From positions 682,001 to 746,000 of the forward strand of contig OY723320.1 in assembly GCA_963210315.1 (NCBI GenBank): DNA of 64,000 nt. Direction: 5' to 3'. This DNA is from Rhynchopus euleeides (lineage: Eukaryota; Euglenozoa; Diplonemea; Diplonemida; Diplonemidae). This document shows positions 32,064 through 43,159 of this stretch, in pieces; position 1 is the stretch's first letter; the number at the start of each line of letters is the position of its first letter. Below the pieces are notes generated by a model. The model did not search any database and was not told the origin of the DNA. It saw only the letters and a program-made list of their open reading frames with translations. The position numbers and the translations under genes were made by a program.

Positions 32064-32718
32064 CCTAGGCATAGGGTGCGGGCGATTCGCCTATCGCCCT
32101 ATATTCGCCCAACCGGGTTCGAGCCCCGATTATCGCGTATCGAATCGCCTTATCGCCCATTATCACCCAATTATCGCCCGATTATCGCCAAATTATCGCC
32201 CAGTATCGCCCGTTTTCTTTCACACTTTCTGAAGGGATCTTCAGCTAGTGGTGAGTGGGTTACCGCTCTACTGACCCTGGGTCCCACAGGGCCCTGTGAC
32301 ATCGTCAACAACTGGGCCAAGACCTGGGATTCTGCATCAGAAATCAGCTTCTGACCACTGACGTCATGCGGGTGGGTCATTTCCTCGGTCAAAACCCAGA
32401 TCCTGACCTCGCTCAGGACCTGTTCACTCGCCGTTACTCGGAGCACTCGTGAGCATGAAGCGGGTACACCTTAGTGTTGAAGGAGATGCGTGGTTCGAGT
32501 GTAGTCGGTCTGAATGGGAGGAGATGCACTCCGTACGTTTGAGATGACTCATTGCAGAGCCCACAGGAAGCTTCATGGCTGATCTGAGACCTGGGGCGGT
32601 TCTGACCCTGGTCACAGAGTCATGACCCACTGAGAACACTGGAGCAGAGGGCTTGATCTAGGTCAGGAACCGGGTCTTCACTGAGGCAATGACCCACTCA
32701 CCACCTCAGCAGTGATCT
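32064..32718. mobile_element. Truncated inverted copy of element C
   Basis: Reverse complement of about 24940-25600, including the TIR CCTAGGCATAGGGTGCGGGC, the GGCGATAA words and the rRNA-like 20-mer (32419-32438). It ends at CAGCAGTGATCT, where it joins the next foldback, so the second TIR is lost. Confidence 0.8.
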
Positions 32719-32726
32719 TCCCTATA

Positions 32727-33709
32727 CTGCACTTCAGGGCCAGGGTACGTACGCCCGACATGGGCAGATCATGACGTACTATCATCATGGAACACCCGAG
32801 GGTACACCATCGTTCGGCTGTGCACGATCTGGAGTTTCTGGAGCAAGCGCCACAAGAAAATGTTGCATCCCAAGTCTTTGGATGAGAGAAGCTGGCAGCA
32901 AATATTACCACCTGTCACAACCGTTGGGCCTGCTGCACTGGAAGGCAGAACTCAGAGCTGCCAGGAAACAGGGAGGACGTCACCATCCCCGACAGCGATG
33001 CACTGGCGTTGATTCTCCCCGATAAGACAGAGAGGCACCTTGCTACTGCTGCCGTTGTCGATGCAACATTTCTCCTGTAGATGCGGACAGTCAAGGAGGT
33101 GAAGAGCGCAGCGAATACGCAGCTGCAGAGATGGGACCCTATCTCATCAAGGGTCACTTCTGGGTGCTTGTTCATGGCAGAGCAGGGCGTGCGAAGTCAA
33201 TGCATTCCTGATTATTCAGGAGGGGGTTCCAGAAGCCAGTGCACCCCTTCCGCATAATCACTGGTTATGGGAGCTGCACTGACGAGTCCTTGACCTCCTT
33301 ACTCGTGTCTCATTGCGCTTGAGGAAACGCTCGAATATCAATGATAGCCTTCGCAGCGTCTTTGGCCAGTTCTGCGCACTCGTTGTTCTGATATCACGCG
33401 CAGCATGAATCCCGACACTTTCTGTTGCCAGTGCATCGTTATCGGGTATGGTGACGTCCTCCCTGTTCCTGGCAGCTCTGAGTTCTGCCTTCCTTGCAGT
33501 GCAGCAGGCCCAACGGTTGTGACGGGTAGTATTTGCTGCCAGCTTCTCTCATCCAAAGACTTGGGATGCAACCTTTGCTTGTGGCGCTTGCTCCAGAAAC
33601 TCCAGATCGTGCACAGCCGAACGCTGGTGTACCCTCGGGTGTTCCATGATGATCGTACTTAATGATCTGCCCATGTCGCCTACGTACCCTGGCCCTGAGG
33701 TGCAGTTTC
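32727..33709. repeat. Inverted repeat O, about 280-bp arms
   Basis: The left arm 32727-33005 matches the reverse complement of 33430-33709 with scattered substitutions (for example TGGGCAGATCAT, GAGGGTACACC, GATGAGAGAAGCTGGCAGC). The loop is about 425 bp without a gene. It is a foldback element or a remnant of two opposed copies. Confidence 0.75.
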
Positions 33710-33874
33710 GGGAACAAATTTTGACATCATCAAAAATCGACTTTCCGGGGCTCGAGAACCCGAAAATCGGACTCATAGGGCCCAAAAACCGGGGTATAGG
33801 GGGTTCTGGGGGGTCAGAAGGTCAAATAGAGGGCCGCGGCTGCTATGTCGAAAAACACCATTTTGGGACAGGCT

Positions 33875-34566
33875 CACGGTGGGATCTTGTAAATTTTACA
33901 TGTATAACTACAAGTATAATACATGTATTATACATGTATAATACTTGCATGTCAACTATTATACATGTATAATACATGTATATGCCTGAAATATACATGT
34001 AAAATACATGTATATCAAGTAAAAATACATGTATAATACTTGCATGTCAACTATTATACATGTATTTTTACTTGATATACATGTATTTTACATGTATATT
34101 TCAGGCATTTACATGTATTTTACATGTATAATACTTGTTATGCAAGTATTATACATGTAAAATACTTGCATGACAAGTAAAATACTTGCATGCAAGTAAA
34201 ATACATGTATTTTACTTGCATGCAAGTATTTTACTTGTCATGCAAGTATTATACATGTATTTTACTTGTCATGCAAGTATTTTACATGTATAATACTTGC
34301 ATGACAAGTATTATACATGTAAAATACATGTAAATGCCTGAAATATACATGTAAAATACATGTATATCAAGTAAAAATACAAGTATAATAGTTGACATGC
34401 AAGTATTATACTTGTATTTTTACTTGATATACATGTATTTTACATGTATATTTCAGGCATATACATGTATTATACATGTATAATAGTTGACATGCAAGTA
34501 TTATACATGTATAATACATGTATATACTTGTAGTTATACATGTAAAATTTACAAGATCCCACCGTG
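33875..34566. repeat. 692-bp AT-rich nested palindrome
   Basis: Starts CACGGTGGGATCTTGTAAAT and ends with the exact complement; the midpoint is about 34220. The arms are built only from words such as ATACATGTAT, TACTTGCATG and TGCATGCAAG, which are themselves palindromic, so smaller palindromes are nested at several scales. The arms match closely except near the centre, where word order differs. It contrasts sharply with the GC-rich surroundings. Confidence 0.9.
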
Positions 34567-35147
34567 CTTTCGACCCCCCCTAACCCCCCCCCCCTATACA
34601 CTACCACGTCACTGCATCAGAGACAGTGCTTTGCGTCAACCACAACGGCGCGTTCGACGCGCTTTGTGTGACATGGAAAAATGATAAAGCTGATGTTTCA
34701 TCTACCGGAGGTAGATGGGGTGTTGGGGGGGAGGGGGGAAGGGGGGGGGGGGGGGCGAGAGTGTGGGGTTCCAACATCGACAAACTTCCTCCCTCCCTCC
34801 GTCCCTCCGACCCCCCACCCACCCCTTCCCCTCCCTCGCGCGGGTTTCTCACCTGTGAATAGGAGGTGAATGGGAGATGCGCAAAGAAACGCACCGTTTG
34901 CGGCAAACTCCGGCGAGGATCCACCCACTACCCCACCCCCCCAGTGCTGAGATATACAAGCTTTGGGGGTCCGGCACTTGGTTTGGGGGTCCGGGACTTG
35001 CTTACTTTGTGCTGAGAAACAGAAGGTTTGGGGGTCCGGGACTTGGGGCTTACTTATTCTGTGTGTTGCCACCACACACCGCACCTCCAGCAGAGGCACA
35101 GCTCCACAGCACTCAGGGAGGGAGGGAAGCAGAAGAGACGAGAAAAG
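34567..35147. other. Intergenic, leader of first WD40 gene
   Basis: Holds C and G runs and three copies of TTTGGGGGTCCGG with CACTTG or GACTTG (34965-35045). From about 35079 (CACCTCCAGCAGAGGCACAG) it matches the leaders of the WD40 copies at 61031 and 62499. CACCTCCAG is a candidate splice acceptor. No gene is seen. Confidence 0.6.
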
Positions 35148-36296
35148 ATGGAGGTGACGGTGAGGCACGCAGAGAGCGGGCGGAGCTGCGTTGTCGGTGT
35201 TGCGGACACCGACACCGTGCTGGATCTGAAGACACGCGCGGTGGGGGAGATCTTCGCAGGCCGCCGCATCGACGCAGGCAGAGTGGCTGGCGGGCTGGCG
35301 GCACACATCGGCACAACAGCAGAGGGGGAAGTGCTTGACGACACCCTACACATCGCAGACACGCGCCTCGAGTGTGGGGATGATGTCCAGTTGGTGCAGC
35401 GTTGGGCTGACGTGAAGGCGCCTGCTGAGTACACAACCAGGGAATGGATCAAGACTATCGAAGTGTCAGCCTGTGGCACGCTGTGCTGTGTCACAGCGAC
35501 AGGTCCCCTGTACATCTTCGACACCACCACTGCTGAGTTGGTGACTGAGCTCGGGCTGGAGGGCATGCGTGGCAATCCCTCCCGTGCCGCCTTCTCCAGG
35601 TGCGGCGGGTGGATCGCAGCTGGTTACAAACCCATCATCGCTGTGTGGAGCACATCAACGTGGGAGTGTGTGCACACCCTTGAGGGTCAGGAAGGGTTGG
35701 TGTCCAGTTTGGCATGGACACACTGCGGCCGTCTCGTGTCAGGTTCAGAGGATCAAAGTGCTCTGCGTGTATGGGACGTGGAGGAGGGTGTGTGCGCCGC
35801 TGTGCTGGGGGGGCACAAAAGCTGGGTAATCTGGCTTGCTGTGTCACACACAAGCATCTTCAGCGCGTCGGATGACGAGACGATCCGAGTGTGGGATGTG
35901 GACACCCTCAGCCACACCCACACCCTGACTGGTCACACAGAGAAGGCCAGATACCTTGCCCTCACCACCGATGAGAAGCTGCTGGTGTCCTGTTCATATG
36001 ATGGCACTGTGAAGGTGTGGTGCACCAACACACTCCAGTGCTTGAGGACGGTTCATATAGAGAAGGGCTCCTTTGAGCTCGCGGTGTCACAGGAGGGTGA
36101 CTTCATTGCGACTGCCAACTGCGTCGATCATTTAACTCTTACTCGCCTCAGCACAGGGCAGCCTCTCGAGATGGTGCAACAAACTGAGTGCGATAGTGTT
36201 GCCGCCAGCCCCTGTGGCAGGTGGCTCTTCCTCGGTCTCGAAAGCTTTTGTTGTGTGCAGCCTGTCAGCACCCTGCTGAAGCAGCACACCTCTTGA
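35148..36296 (+). CDS. Ubiquitin-like/WD40-repeat protein, copy 1
   Basis: A 382-residue protein. The start at 35148 (MEVTVRHAESGRSCVVGV) is fixed by the same ATG and purine-rich leader in all five copies. Residues 1-88 look like a ubiquitin-type fold (strand pair, helix LDLKTRAVGEIFAGRR, GEVLDDTLHIAD, ending DDVQLVQ). Then come about seven WD40 blades to the C-terminus, with clear ends such as ALRVWDVEEGV, TIRVWDVDTLS and TVKVWCTNTLQ. Such a combination suggests an adaptor binding partners with the propeller. The frame is intact, with no intron needed. It has two tandem neighbours 261 and 251 bp apart. The function is not known. Confidence 0.75.
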   Translation: MEVTVRHAESGRSCVVGVADTDTVLDLKTRAVGEIFAGRRIDAGRVAGGLAAHIGTTAEGEVLDDTLHIADTRLECGDDVQLVQRWADVKAPAEYTTREWIKTIEVSACGTLCCVTATGPLYIFDTTTAELVTELGLEGMRGNPSRAAFSRCGGWIAAGYKPIIAVWSTSTWECVHTLEGQEGLVSSLAWTHCGRLVSGSEDQSALRVWDVEEGVCAAVLGGHKSWVIWLAVSHTSIFSASDDETIRVWDVDTLSHTHTLTGHTEKARYLALTTDEKLLVSCSYDGTVKVWCTNTLQCLRTVHIEKGSFELAVSQEGDFIATANCVDHLTLTRLSTGQPLEMVQQTECDSVAASPCGRWLFLGLESFCCVQPVSTLLKQHTS

Positions 36297-36410
36297 GCAT
36301 GCGATGCCTTGCGTTGCGGGACTGCCGTCAGCTCTCTGCCACCCTTGCCAGCACAGAGCAGTGGCTGAGCACAGGACATGCAAAGACACACGTTGCTTGG
36401 CTGCGCGTCC

Positions 36411-36479
36411 CCCGCACACCCCACACCCCAAACACCCCTGACCCTGGCACTGCTGGCACTGTGTTGTTGTCCCTTCCAG
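36411..36479 (+). promoter_or_regulatory. Conserved intergenic tract with splice-acceptor end
   Basis: CGCACACCCCACACCCC, then CTGACCCTGG, CACTGCTGGCACTGTG and TTGTTGTCCCTTCCAG. It is repeated before the genes at 37979, 61031 and 62499. The CTGAC word followed by a pyrimidine tract and CAG looks like a branch point and 3' splice site, probably for trans-splicing. Confidence 0.55.
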
Positions 36480-36557
36480 CTCGGTGTGTTGCCGCTGTGT
36501 TTGTTGCCACTACACACCACAAGAAGTGAGGGGGGGAAGCAGAAGAGAAGAGAAGAA

Positions 36558-37727
36558 ATGGAGGTGACGGTGAGGCACGCGGGGAGCGGGCGGAGCTGCG
36601 TTGTCGGTGTTGCGGACACCGACACCGTGCTGGCTCTGAAGACACGCGCGGTGGGGGAGATCTTCGCAGGCCGCCGCATCGACGCAGGCAGAGTGGCTGG
36701 CGGGCTGGCGGCACACATCGGCACGGGGACGGCGGAGGGGGAAGTGCTTGACGACACCCTGCACATCGCAGACACGCGCCTCGAGGGTGGGGATGATGTC
36801 CAGTTGGTACAGCGCTGGGCTGAGGTCAAGGCGCCTGCTGAGTACACAGTCACGGAGGATGTCGCTTGCATCGCACTGTCGCGCTGTGGGACGCTGGGCT
36901 GTGTTGGCACACGTGGTGACTTTATGTTCGTCTTCGACACCACCACTGCTGAGTTGGTCACTCAATGCAGTTTTGAGGTATTGCCCACTGCACGACGCCG
37001 TGTATTTTCCGACTCCTGTGTCGCCTTCTCCAGGTGCGGCGGGTGGATCGCAGCTGGCTCTCAGAATACCACCGTGTGGAGCACAGCAACGTGGGAGTGT
37101 GTGCACACCCTTGAGGGTCATACAGGGAGAGTCGGGTGTGTTGCATGGACACACTGCGGCCGTCTCGTGTCAGGTTCAGAGGACCACACAGTGCGTGTGT
37201 GGGACGTGGAGGAGGGTGTGTGCACCGCTGTGCTGGAGGGTCACACAAGCCTGGTCAACGCCCTTGCTGTGTCACACACAAGCATCTTCAGCGCGTCGAA
37301 AGACGAGACGATCCGAGTGTGGGACGTGGACACCCTCAGCCACACCCACACCCTGACGGAACATACAGACGACGTGAATGACGTTGCGCTCACCACCGAC
37401 GAGAAGCAGCTGGTATCCTGCTCGCAGGACAAGACTGTGAAGGTGTGGTGCACGAACACACTTCAGTGCTTGAGGACGATAACTACAGAGGACGAGTGGC
37501 TGTGTCAGGTTGTCGTATCACAGGAGATGGACGTCATTGTGATAGGTGCCTTCTTCGGGAATCAGTCCCTGTTCCGCCTCAGCACAGGGATGCCTCTCCC
37601 GCTCTCAGAGGTGTACGATTGGAATCATTTTGCAATCAGCCCCTGTGGCAGGTGGCTCTTCCACGGTCACGGTAATCCTATCCATGTGCGCGCTGTCAGC
37701 GCCCTGCTGCAGCAGCACACCTCTTGA
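36558..37727 (+). CDS. Ubiquitin-like/WD40-repeat protein, copy 2
   Basis: A 389-residue protein with an intact frame, same domain order as copy 1: ubiquitin-like residues 1-90, then about seven WD40 blades (HTVRVWDVEEGVC, TIRVWDVDTLSH, TVKVWCTNTLQ), ending LLQQHTS. It differs from copy 1 by having the GTGTAEG insertion in the N-terminal domain and a different first blade. It is closest to copy 5 at 62499 (for example CSFEVLPTARRRVFSDS here and CSFEGLPTARRRVFSDS there), 26 kb away and in the other cluster. That points to recent duplication or gene conversion. Confidence 0.75.
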   Translation: MEVTVRHAGSGRSCVVGVADTDTVLALKTRAVGEIFAGRRIDAGRVAGGLAAHIGTGTAEGEVLDDTLHIADTRLEGGDDVQLVQRWAEVKAPAEYTVTEDVACIALSRCGTLGCVGTRGDFMFVFDTTTAELVTQCSFEVLPTARRRVFSDSCVAFSRCGGWIAAGSQNTTVWSTATWECVHTLEGHTGRVGCVAWTHCGRLVSGSEDHTVRVWDVEEGVCTAVLEGHTSLVNALAVSHTSIFSASKDETIRVWDVDTLSHTHTLTEHTDDVNDVALTTDEKQLVSCSQDKTVKVWCTNTLQCLRTITTEDEWLCQVVVSQEMDVIVIGAFFGNQSLFRLSTGMPLPLSEVYDWNHFAISPCGRWLFHGHGNPIHVRAVSALLQQHTS

Positions 37728-37831
37728 GCATGCGCCGCCTCTTGCCGGCCTGCCGTCTGCTCTCTGCCACCCTTGCCACCGCACAGAGCACAGGACATGC
37801 AAAGACACACGTTGCTTGGCTGCGCGTCCCC

Positions 37832-37900
37832 CCCGCACACCCCACACCCCAAACACCCCTGACCCTGGCACTGCTGGCACTGTGTTGTTGTCCCTTCCAG
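37832..37900 (+). promoter_or_regulatory. Conserved intergenic tract with splice-acceptor end
   Basis: Same tract as at 36411-36479, ending TGTCCCTTCCAG at 37900, 79 bp before the ATG of copy 3. Confidence 0.55.
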
Positions 37901-37978
37901 CTCGGTGTGTTGCCGCTGTGTTTGTTGCCACTACACACCACAAGAAGTGAGGGGGGGAAGCAGAAGAGAAGAGAAGAG

Positions 37979-39161
37979 ATGGAGGTGACGGTGAGGCACG
38001 CGGGGAGCGGGCGGAGCTGCGTTGTCGGTGTTGCGGACACCGACACCGTGCTGGCTCTGAAGACACGCGCGGTGGGGGAGATCTTCGCAGGCCGCCGCAT
38101 CGACGCAGGCAGAGTGGCTGGCGGGCTGGCGGCACACATCGGCACAACAGCAGAGGGGGGAGTGCTTGACGACACCCTGCACATCGCTGACACGCGCCTC
38201 GCGGGTGGGGATGATGTCCAGTTGGTGCAGCGCTGGGCTGACGTGAAGGTCCCTGATGTGTCCCCAATCATCGGCCTGAAACGAATTCTTTGTATCGCAC
38301 TGTCACCCTGTGGCACGCTGTGCTGTTTTGGCACAGACGGCAACTTTATGTTCGTCTTCGACACCACCACTGCTGAGTTGGTGACTCGATGCAAAGTCGA
38401 AGGCGCATACACAGATGGAGTGTCGTCTCTAGCCTTCTCCAGGTGGGGAGAGTGGATGGCCGCTGGCTCTTCCACCCGGTCAGGGCCCGTCACTGTGTGG
38501 AGCACATCCACCTGGGAGTGTGCACACTCTTGGGGGGCACACAGGGTGGGTGACTTGTTTGGCATGGACACACTGCGGCCGTTTCGTGTCGGGTTCACGT
38601 GATCAGACTATCCGTGTGTGGGACGTGGAGGAGGGTGTGTGCACCGCTGTGCTGGAGGGTCACGCAAGCTGGGTCAACAGCCTTGCTGTGTCACACACAA
38701 ACATTTTCAGCGCTTCTGCTGACAACTCCGTCCGATTGTGGGACCTGGACACTCTTAGCCACACCCACACCCTGACTGCCAATCTTGAGAGGGTACAACA
38801 CCTTGCGCTCACCACCGACGAGAAGCAACTGGTGTCCTGTTCAGCGAGCGGTACTGTGAAGGTGTGGTGCACCGACACACTCCAGTGCTTGAGGACTCTG
38901 GAGGTGTGCGGGTTGAAGACCCTGCGGGGTGTTGGGGCACGCCGCCTCGCTGTGTCACAGGAAGGCGGCTTCATTGCGACTGTATCTGGGTTCTTCGACC
39001 TCTTCCTGTTCAGCCTCAGTACGGGGGAGCGGCTTGATCACAAAAGTGCACGTTGCAGTAGTCTTGCCATCAGCCCCTGTGGCAGATGGATCTGTACCGG
39101 GAGCGAAAATCTTTATCGTGTGTACACTGTCAGCAATCTGCTGACGCAGCACTCCTCTTGA
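37979..39161 (+). pseudogene. Ubiquitin-like/WD40-repeat protein, copy 3, frameshifted
   Basis: The same architecture as copies 1 and 2. The frame is open to about 38520, where GAGTGTGCACAC stands in place of GAGTGTGTGCACAC in copies 1 and 2. This loss of 2 bp in a GT run shifts the frame, and a stop follows at 38602. The other frame continues through the last four blades (TIRVWDVEEGVC, TVKVWCTDTLQ) to a normal end LLTQHSS at 39161. The blades before the lesion have diverged (VSPIIGLKRILCIALSPC). It is a pseudogene or a sequencing slip in a short repeat; conservation after the lesion suggests that it is recent. Confidence 0.75.
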
Positions 39162-39582
39162 GCAGCTGGTTGTGTGTGGCGAGCCTCTGCGGGAGGCGGT
39201 GTTTCACAGCAAAGGGCATCAGTTTTGTCTGTGTGTGTGATGCGTCTTCCGTTTCGCCCTGATCGCAGTGCCTCGGAACCTTGCTCTCTTGCCTTGCGTG
39301 CCTGCCGTTTTTTACACTGGCTGGTGTGATCATGGAACCCCACAGACCTGGCACAGAACCCCTATATGATCACACCAGTGGCTTGCTTTCTTTCCTCGCA
39401 GGCACATCATCACCCGACTCTTGCGTGGGTCCTTGGTGGATGCTGGCGGCACAGCCAACTCGAAGCATCGGGTGGGCACCCGCTCTGGACCAGTGGATAG
39501 TTTGGCCTTTTCGAGTCGCGTGAATCTCCAGCTCTGTCGTATGGTGTACGGCATAGCGTGTACAGGAATACCAGCATGTCTC
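39162..39582. other. Intergenic, no gene seen
   Basis: Ordinary-composition sequence after the WD40 cluster. No frame with protein-like composition is visible. A short inverted pair, CTGGTGTGATCAT near 39320 and ATGATCACACCAG near 39366, could form a stem. Confidence 0.5.
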
Positions 39583-39751
39583 TTCCGCTTCCGTCGTCGG
39601 GAGGTGATTATGGTCCGGATGGACTTTTGGCACCCCCCTTTTCGACTCTGACAGCACCTGGAGGGCACCAGGTGGCCTAGCGGCCACCTGATGACCCTCC
39701 AGACCAGCCCACCCCCGTGTTTAGGTCCACCTGTGTTTAAGTCCCCCCCCC

Positions 39752-42700
39752 CAGGCCTCTGGCTAATTCGGGTCGAACGTTAAGTTTCTCCGTGCCGGGG
39801 GGGGGAGGGGGGGGGGGGGGGGGGGGCTACCCTACCCTACCCTAGGGTTGGGGCCGCCGGGGTCCCAGATTTTTTGGTAATTTCCAGGTGTGGGTAGGGG
39901 GACCTTTTCGAATTTTTTTTTCGAGGGGTGCCCATTTTGGCGATTTGGGCCCGATTTCGAGGGTTACGGGTGACCCTAGACCCTACCCAACCCTAGGGTT
40001 GGGGTTGGGGTTAACTCCAGACCCTACCCTCACCCTAGGGTTAGGGTTAACCCTAGACCCTACCCTGGGGTTAGGGTTAACCCTATACCCTACCCAACCC
40101 TAGGGTTAGGGTCAGGGTTAACCCTATACCCTACCCAACCCTAGGGTTAGGGTCAGGGTTAACCCTACACCCTACCCAACCCTAGGGTTAGGGTTGGGGT
40201 TAACCCTAGACCCTACCCTAGGGTTAGGGTCAGGGTTAACCCTAGACCCAACCCTACCCTAGGGTTAGGGTTAACCCTACACCCTACCCAACCCTAGGGT
40301 TAGGGTCAGGGTTAACCCTATACCCTACCCAACCCTAGGGTTAGGGTCAGGGTTAACCCTATACCCTACCCAACCCTAGGGTTAGGGTCAGGGTTAACCC
40401 TACACCCTACCCAACCCTAGGGTTAGGGTTGGGGTTAACCCTAGACCCTACCCTAGGGTTAGGGTCAGGGTTAACCCTAGACCCAACCCTACCCTAGGGT
40501 TAGGGTTAACCCTACACCCTACCCAACCCTAGGGTTAGGGTTAGGGTTAACCCTAGACCCTACCCTAGGGTTAGGGTCAGGGTTAACCCTATACCCAACC
40601 CAACCCTACACCCAACCCTACCCTAGGGTTAGGGTCAGGGTTAACCCTAGACCCAACCCTACCCTAGGGTTAGGGTTAACCCTAGACCCTACCCTAGGGT
40701 TAGGGTCAGGGTTAACCCTAGACCCAACCCAACCCTACACCCAACCCTACCCTAGGGTTAGGGTTAGGGTTAACCCTAGACCCAACCCAACCCTAGGGTT
40801 AGGGTTCGGGTTAACCCTAGACCCAACCCAACCCTAGGGTTAGGGTTGGGGTTAACCCTATACCCTACCCAACCCTAGGGTTAGGGTCAGGGTTAACCCT
40901 AGACCCAACCCAACCCTAGGGTTAGGGTTAGGGTTAACCCTATACCCAACCCAACCCTAGGGTTAGGGTTAACCCAACCCAACCCTAGGGTTAGGGTTAA
41001 CCCAACCCGACCCTAGGGTTAGGGTTAACCCTACACCCTACCCAACCCTAGGGTTAGGGTCAGGGTTAACCCTAGACCCAACCCAACCCTAGGGTTAGGG
41101 TTGGGGTTAACCCTATACCCTACCCAACCCTAGGGTTAGGGTCAGGGTTAACCCTAGACCCAACCCAACCCTAGGGTTAGGGTTAACCCTATACCCCACC
41201 CAACCCTAGGGTTAGGGTTAGGGTTAACCCTATACCCAACCCTACCCTAGGGTTAGGGTTAGGGTTAACCCAAGACCCAACCCTACCCTAGGGTTAGGGT
41301 TAACCCTATACCCTACCCAACCCTAGGGTTAGGGTTGGGGTTAACCCTATACCCTACCCTCACCCTAGGGTTAGGGTTAACCCTATACCCAACCCAACCC
41401 TAGGGTTAGGGTTAACCCAAGACCCAACCCTACCCTAGGGTTAGGGTTAGGGTTAACCCTATACACAACCCAACCCTAGGGTTAGGGTTAACCCTATACC
41501 CTACCCAACCCGAGGGTTAGGGTTGGGGGTTAACCCAAGACCCTGCCCGACCCTAGGGTTAGGGTTCACCCTAGACCCAACCCTACCCTAGGGTTCGGGT
41601 TTGGGTCAGGGTGAACCCTAGACCCGACCCAACCCTCGGATCAGGGTTGGGGTTAACCCTATACCCTACCCTAACCCTAGGGTAGGGTCTAGGGTCAACC
41701 CTGACCCTAACCCTAGGGTTGGGTCAAGGGTTAACCCTAACCCTAGGGTTGGGTAGGGTCTAGGGTTTACCCTGACCCTAACCCTAGGGTTAGGGTAGGG
41801 TCTAGGGTCAACCCTGACCCTAACCCTAGGGTTGGGTAGGGTCCAGGGTTAACCCTAACCCTAACCCGAGGGTTGGGTAGGGTCTAGGGTCAACCCTGAC
41901 CCTAACCCGAGGGTTGGGTAGGGTCTAGGGTTAACCCTAACCCTAACCCTAGGGTTGGGTCAAGGGTTAACCCTAACCCTAACCCTAGGGTTAGGGTAGG
42001 GTCTAGGGTTAACCCTGACCCTAACCCTAGGGTTGGGTCAAGGGTTAACCCTAACCCTAACCCGAGGGTTGGGTAGGGTCTAGGGTTAACCCTAACCCTA
42101 ACCCTAGGGTTGGGTAGGGTCTAGGGTCAACCCTAACCCTATCCCTAGGGTTGGGTCAAGGGTTAACCCTAACCCTAACCCTAGGGTTGGGTAGGGTCTA
42201 GGGTCAACCCTGACCCTTACCCTAGGGTTGGGTAGGGTCTGGGGTCAACCCTGACCCTAACCCTAGGGTTGGGTCAAGGGTTAACCCTAACCCTAACCCT
42301 AGGGTTAGGGTAGGGTCTAGGGTTAACCCTGACCCTAACCCTAGGGTTGGGTCAAGGGTTAACCCTAACCCTAACCCTAGGGTTAGGGTAGGGTCTAGGG
42401 TTAACCCTGACCCTAACCCTAGGGTTAGGGTAGGGTCTAGGGTCAACCGTAACCCTATCCCTAGGGTTGGGTCAAGGGTTAACCCTAACCCTAACCCTAG
42501 GGTTGGGTAGGGTCTAGGGTCAACCCTGACCCTTACCCTAGGGTTGGGTAGGGTCTGGGGTCAACCCTGACCCTAACCCTAGGGTTGGGTCAAGGGTTAA
42601 CCCTAACCCTAACCCTAGGGTTAGGGTAGGGTCTAGGGGTTTACCCTGACCCTAACCCTAGGGTTGGGTAGGGTCTAGGGTCAACCCTGACCCTAACCCG

Positions 42701-43159
42701 AGGGTTGGGTAGGGTCTAGGGTTAACCCTAACCCTAACCCTAGGGTTAGGGTAGGGTCTAGGGTTAACCCTGACCCTAACCCTAGGGTTAGGGTAGGGTC
42801 TAGGGTCAACCCTAACCCTATCCCTAGGGTTGGGTCAAGGGTTAACCCTAACCCTAACCCTAGGGTTGGGTAGGGTCTAGGGTCAACCCTGACCCTTACC
42901 CTAGGGTTGGGTAGGGTCTGGGGTCAACCCTGACCCTAACCCTTGGGTTGGGTTGGGTCTAGGATCAACCCTGGCCCTGACCCCTGGGTTGGGTAGGGTC
43001 GTGTTGGGTCGGGTTATGGGTACCCAACCCTCACCCTAGGGTAGGGTTGGGTCGGGTTGTGGGTACCCCCGACGTGCTGTAGGGTAGGGTAGGGTAGGCC
43101 CCCCCCCCCCCCCCTCCGGCCCAACGTTAAGTCCGGCCCCAGAATTAGCCAGAGGCCTG
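39752..43159 (-). mobile_element. Satellite-carrying TIR element B (hAT-like)
   Basis: Inverted ends CAGGCCTCTGGCTAATTC (39752-39769) and its complement (43142-43159), identical to element A. It is flanked by C8 on each side (39744-39751, 43160-43167), consistent with an 8-bp duplication inside a C run. The paralog at 29753-29761 has a single uninterrupted run of nine (G on that strand), an empty site. The left end equals the right end of element A inverted, including the 110-bp unique segment (39850-39970), and the right end equals A's left end. So B lies in the opposite orientation, with less satellite (3.4 kb in all). Confidence 0.85.
39975..43075. repeat. Telomere-like satellite in element B, orientation switch
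   Basis: The same word set as in element A. Up to about 41680 it reads CCCAACCCTAGGGTTAGGG with CTATACCCTACCC linkers. Beyond about 41690 it reads CCCTAACCCTAGGGTTGGG with GGGTCTAGGGTCAACC linkers. As in A, the two halves are opposed. Confidence 0.9.

Noticed and set aside
32111-32123. tRNA-like B-box (GGGTTCGAGCCCC) in element C copies
   Set aside because: No A-box at the right distance and no cloverleaf; the surroundings are GGCGATAA repeats.
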